64,000 bases of DNA, taken from assembly GCA_914767715.1 (NCBI GenBank), contig OU612068.1, positions 32,364,001 through 32,428,000 on the forward strand, given 5' to 3'. Shown in pieces: positions 61,712-64,000 of this stretch. The stretch comes from Membranipora membranacea (Eukaryota; Bryozoa; Gymnolaemata; Cheilostomatida; Membraniporidae). Position 1 is the stretch's first letter. Every line of letters starts with the position of its first letter. The position numbers and the translations under genes were made by a program. The notes beneath the pieces were generated by a model. The model was given only the letters and a program-made list of their open reading frames with translations. It had not been told where the DNA came from and made no database searches.

Positions 61712-61808
61712 TTACTGACAGCCTCCATCAATACAGATATTGTTGAGAGCATCCTGAGCCTCCATGACGCCGTGCACTGCGGCATGCTGAATCAACTTGT
61801 GTGCCTCC
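61712..61808 (-). CDS. Terminal exon of a Sel1-like-repeat gene (partial)
   Basis: Acceptor TTTTTTTAG at 61809-61817 (minus strand), then 31 codons and TAA. The sequence EAHKLIQHAAVHGVMEAQDA has the A..G...A...L spacing of a Sel1-like (TPR-related) repeat, which usually mediates protein-protein contacts. A short Cys-containing tail, CIDGGCQ, ends the protein. The exon starts in phase 2, so it needs upstream exons. I did not find them in 61.8-64 kb, so they are beyond a long intron or outside the window. Confidence 0.5.
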
Positions 61809-64000
61809 CTAAAAAAAGTAAAAAAGTAAATGAATATTACTCAAGGTGGTCAACATCATCATGCTTCTAAATCTACCAATGTGGTGATCACACAGAGGCA
61901 CATAATTAGAAGGTCACTGAGTACATCACTGAACTAATAGATGATATGATATTGCATTTTTGATATTATTGTTCTTAATCTTTCTGGGAGCAGCTTTTGA
62001 ACCTGGACTTGGCCATTCCCCCTGGCAAGTGGGAGTTCATTGTCTCGAGAGCTTATCGCCTTTTCAAACAAGGAGTTGATTCAATGAACTTTCGTTGGCA
62101 TTGGAATCAAGGTAGCAGTTGTTGCAAAACAAGACCAAATATTTTATGCAAACAAATTGTTTACGATGATTTCATACTTCCTATCAAAGAATGATGAGCA
62201 TAAGCTTATATCTAGCTTCAAAACAATGAGTAAATTCGACATACTAAAGGCTTTTTGAGCTTTTTATCCCAAAATCACAGGTGCATTCAGGGAGATATAC
62301 AGCTAGCAGATTACTGCTGGACTTTTGACCATTACTCAGCACCCTCATAGTTGTTTTTCTCATACATAGTTGTAAGCTGACTAACTTCATCTTAAGATAC
62401 TATGAGGAATGTGATCACATATTTATCAGGGAAGGGTATTACCAACAGGCAATAAAAATAGAAACATTACTGTTTACAAGCCATTCCTCGAGCGATAAAA
62501 CGAGCACGACTACGCATCACGGGATAGGCTCGTGTATTAATTCCTGGCGTTGGCAGTTTAAATGTTATCTTGAGCGAGAAATATTTTATCATAGGATAGT
62601 TTAGTCAGGATTACGCTTATTGCTTATCGCTACCCTCGATATTCAAATGGATTATGAAAACAAAATAAGATCTTTGAAATGTAACATGCACTTAAAAAGA
62701 AACTCCACTGACATCACATCAGGGAGGTCTATGCTTGCTAAGATTATACTAGTATAAGAGCTCAGACGCTGCCTGGGTCGCTATTAGCAGCACTCCATTA
62801 ACGGAATGCCACTAACAGCGGCCCAGACAGCGGTTGAACACTTAAACCACTTGCTTTTTCCTCCAATGAAAACTGACCATATGGGTCACCAAGGTGTTTT
62901 CCGTAATACATGAGTAGTTCTTACTTTGATTCAGCTGATTTACCATTTATGACATATTTCACAGTGACAATTTAATCATAAATTTTAAACATTATTTTCG
63001 GTGTTTGACATTGATATGCTTTAAAGGCTGTTTCTTTTTAAGAATAAGAATAGCTATTTTTATTTATTTGACATTATGCTAAAGCTCAATGCTCACCTGG
63101 TAAAGATAATTTTAGATAATTTCAATGATTGTCACATGACAGGACATGTTAGAAAATTCACCAATAAAAAATATGTAGAACCAATTATTGCAAATAAACA
63201 GGGGAATTATATATTTTTTGTTGTAAAAGTGAAGCTAAGAAAGCACTGATTACGTTGTTGTCAAACAGGCTTCTCGGTCAATTTCAGGACAATGACTAGC
63301 TGTGTAGATCAGCTGGTGTACTTATCAATGTGGAAGTGCTGGAATTTCCAATGCTGTTATAGGTAAAAATTTTCCTGGTTCTTGTCCCATGCCTGATTAC
63401 AAGCCTCTAATTTGCTCTGATAAAAACATACCACTTTAATCTCAATATGTATGTTTGGTTTGTCTACAGGTTTGATGTTCCATTGGCTGAACAATATCAA
63501 CAACCTTATTTATTGTGACTGTACTGGAGAATGCGCACAGACAATGATATGACTCAGATACTAAGTAGAGACTATGATTCAATCATCTCTTTGTGTCTAG
63601 GTAACTGTACCTTAGTGTATTTACATACGTATAGATAACTTAGGGTGAAGCTTAATCTCATACTCAGTATTATTAATTCAAAGATGAAACACAAAATTGC
63701 AGACAATTTTATTAGGTGCCAATGATAACAACAATCAACAAAACTTAGAAAAACAACAGCCATCTTAGGCTGACCCTGTCCTCAATGGTCATAACCATGA
63801 CAATTAACAACTCTGCTTTGGTGACAAGTCTAATTCACTGGTCACAAGCTGAGGACACTATGGATGAGTGCAATAAACTCAGTCACTGCTAGCCTGTGAT
63901 TAGCCTAGAACAGTCTAGCCAGTGCCAGGTGCTGCGGTGAGCCCAGTACTGGATTATACGGGCTTGATAAAGTGAACCATGGCTAAATAACAACGCTGCT
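61809..64000. other. Presumed intron of Sel1-like gene / unassigned end of window
   Basis: No splice-flanked exon was recognised on either strand. A minus-strand donor-like CTTTACCAG|GTGAGC near 63098 has no matching acceptor with a convincing open exon. Confidence 0.4.

Overview
This window looks like nuclear DNA from an invertebrate animal. It is AT-rich and its genes are split by phase-consistent GT-AG introns. Recognisable metazoan families are present: an SLC7 light-subunit transporter, ERp29, RanBP1, an ankyrin/PH/ORD oxysterol-binding protein, an LHFPL tetraspan protein and a collagen-like chain. I cannot fix the phylum from the sequence. There is no bacterial-type operon, CRISPR array or obvious autonomous transposon.

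Layout. 1-1315 (+): 3' end of a short collagen-like gene with damaged Gly-X-Y register. 1316-3148: spacer with a tRNA-derived SINE and inverted repeats. 3149-8818 (+): complete 11-exon SLC7 heteromeric amino-acid transporter light chain, with a 25-bp tandem array in intron 3. 9841-13465 (-): complete 8-exon gene for an unfamiliar protein with a Src-like lipidation N-terminus (MGCGGSK), a Gln/Ala-rich coiled coil and repeated acidic tyrosine blocks; it needs a 7-nt microexon. 13960-15734 (+): complete 5-exon ERp29 homologue ending in HDEL. 16377-20123 (-): complete 6-exon RanBP1, with a roughly 600-bp foldback element in intron 1. 20888-40189 (+): complete 24-exon ORP1-like gene (ankyrin repeats, PH, FFAT, ORD), with a 1.1-kb minisatellite of 21-bp units in intron 11. 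42448-44939 (-): complete 3-exon LHFPL3/4/5-like tetraspan gene.

From 44.9 kb to the end the window is gene-poor. About 12 kb (44.9-57.3 kb) has no convincing coding sequence. Then come a candidate two-exon 71-residue membrane microprotein (57350-59776, -), a small tail-anchored protein with a textbook BH3 motif (59894-60172, -), and the terminal exon of a Sel1-like-repeat gene (61712-61808, -) whose remaining exons I could not find.

The genes form no single pathway. They are arranged as head-to-head pairs (MGCGGSK gene/ERp29, 494 bp apart; RanBP1/ORP1, 764 bp apart) and convergent pairs (SLC7/MGCGGSK gene, ERp29/RanBP1, ORP1/LHFPL). The points most worth following up are the BH3 protein, the lipidated acidic-tyrosine protein with its microexon, and the tandem arrays flanked by a shared roughly 18-bp motif. 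All exon models were assembled by eye from splice sites and reading phase; no database or transcript search was possible.
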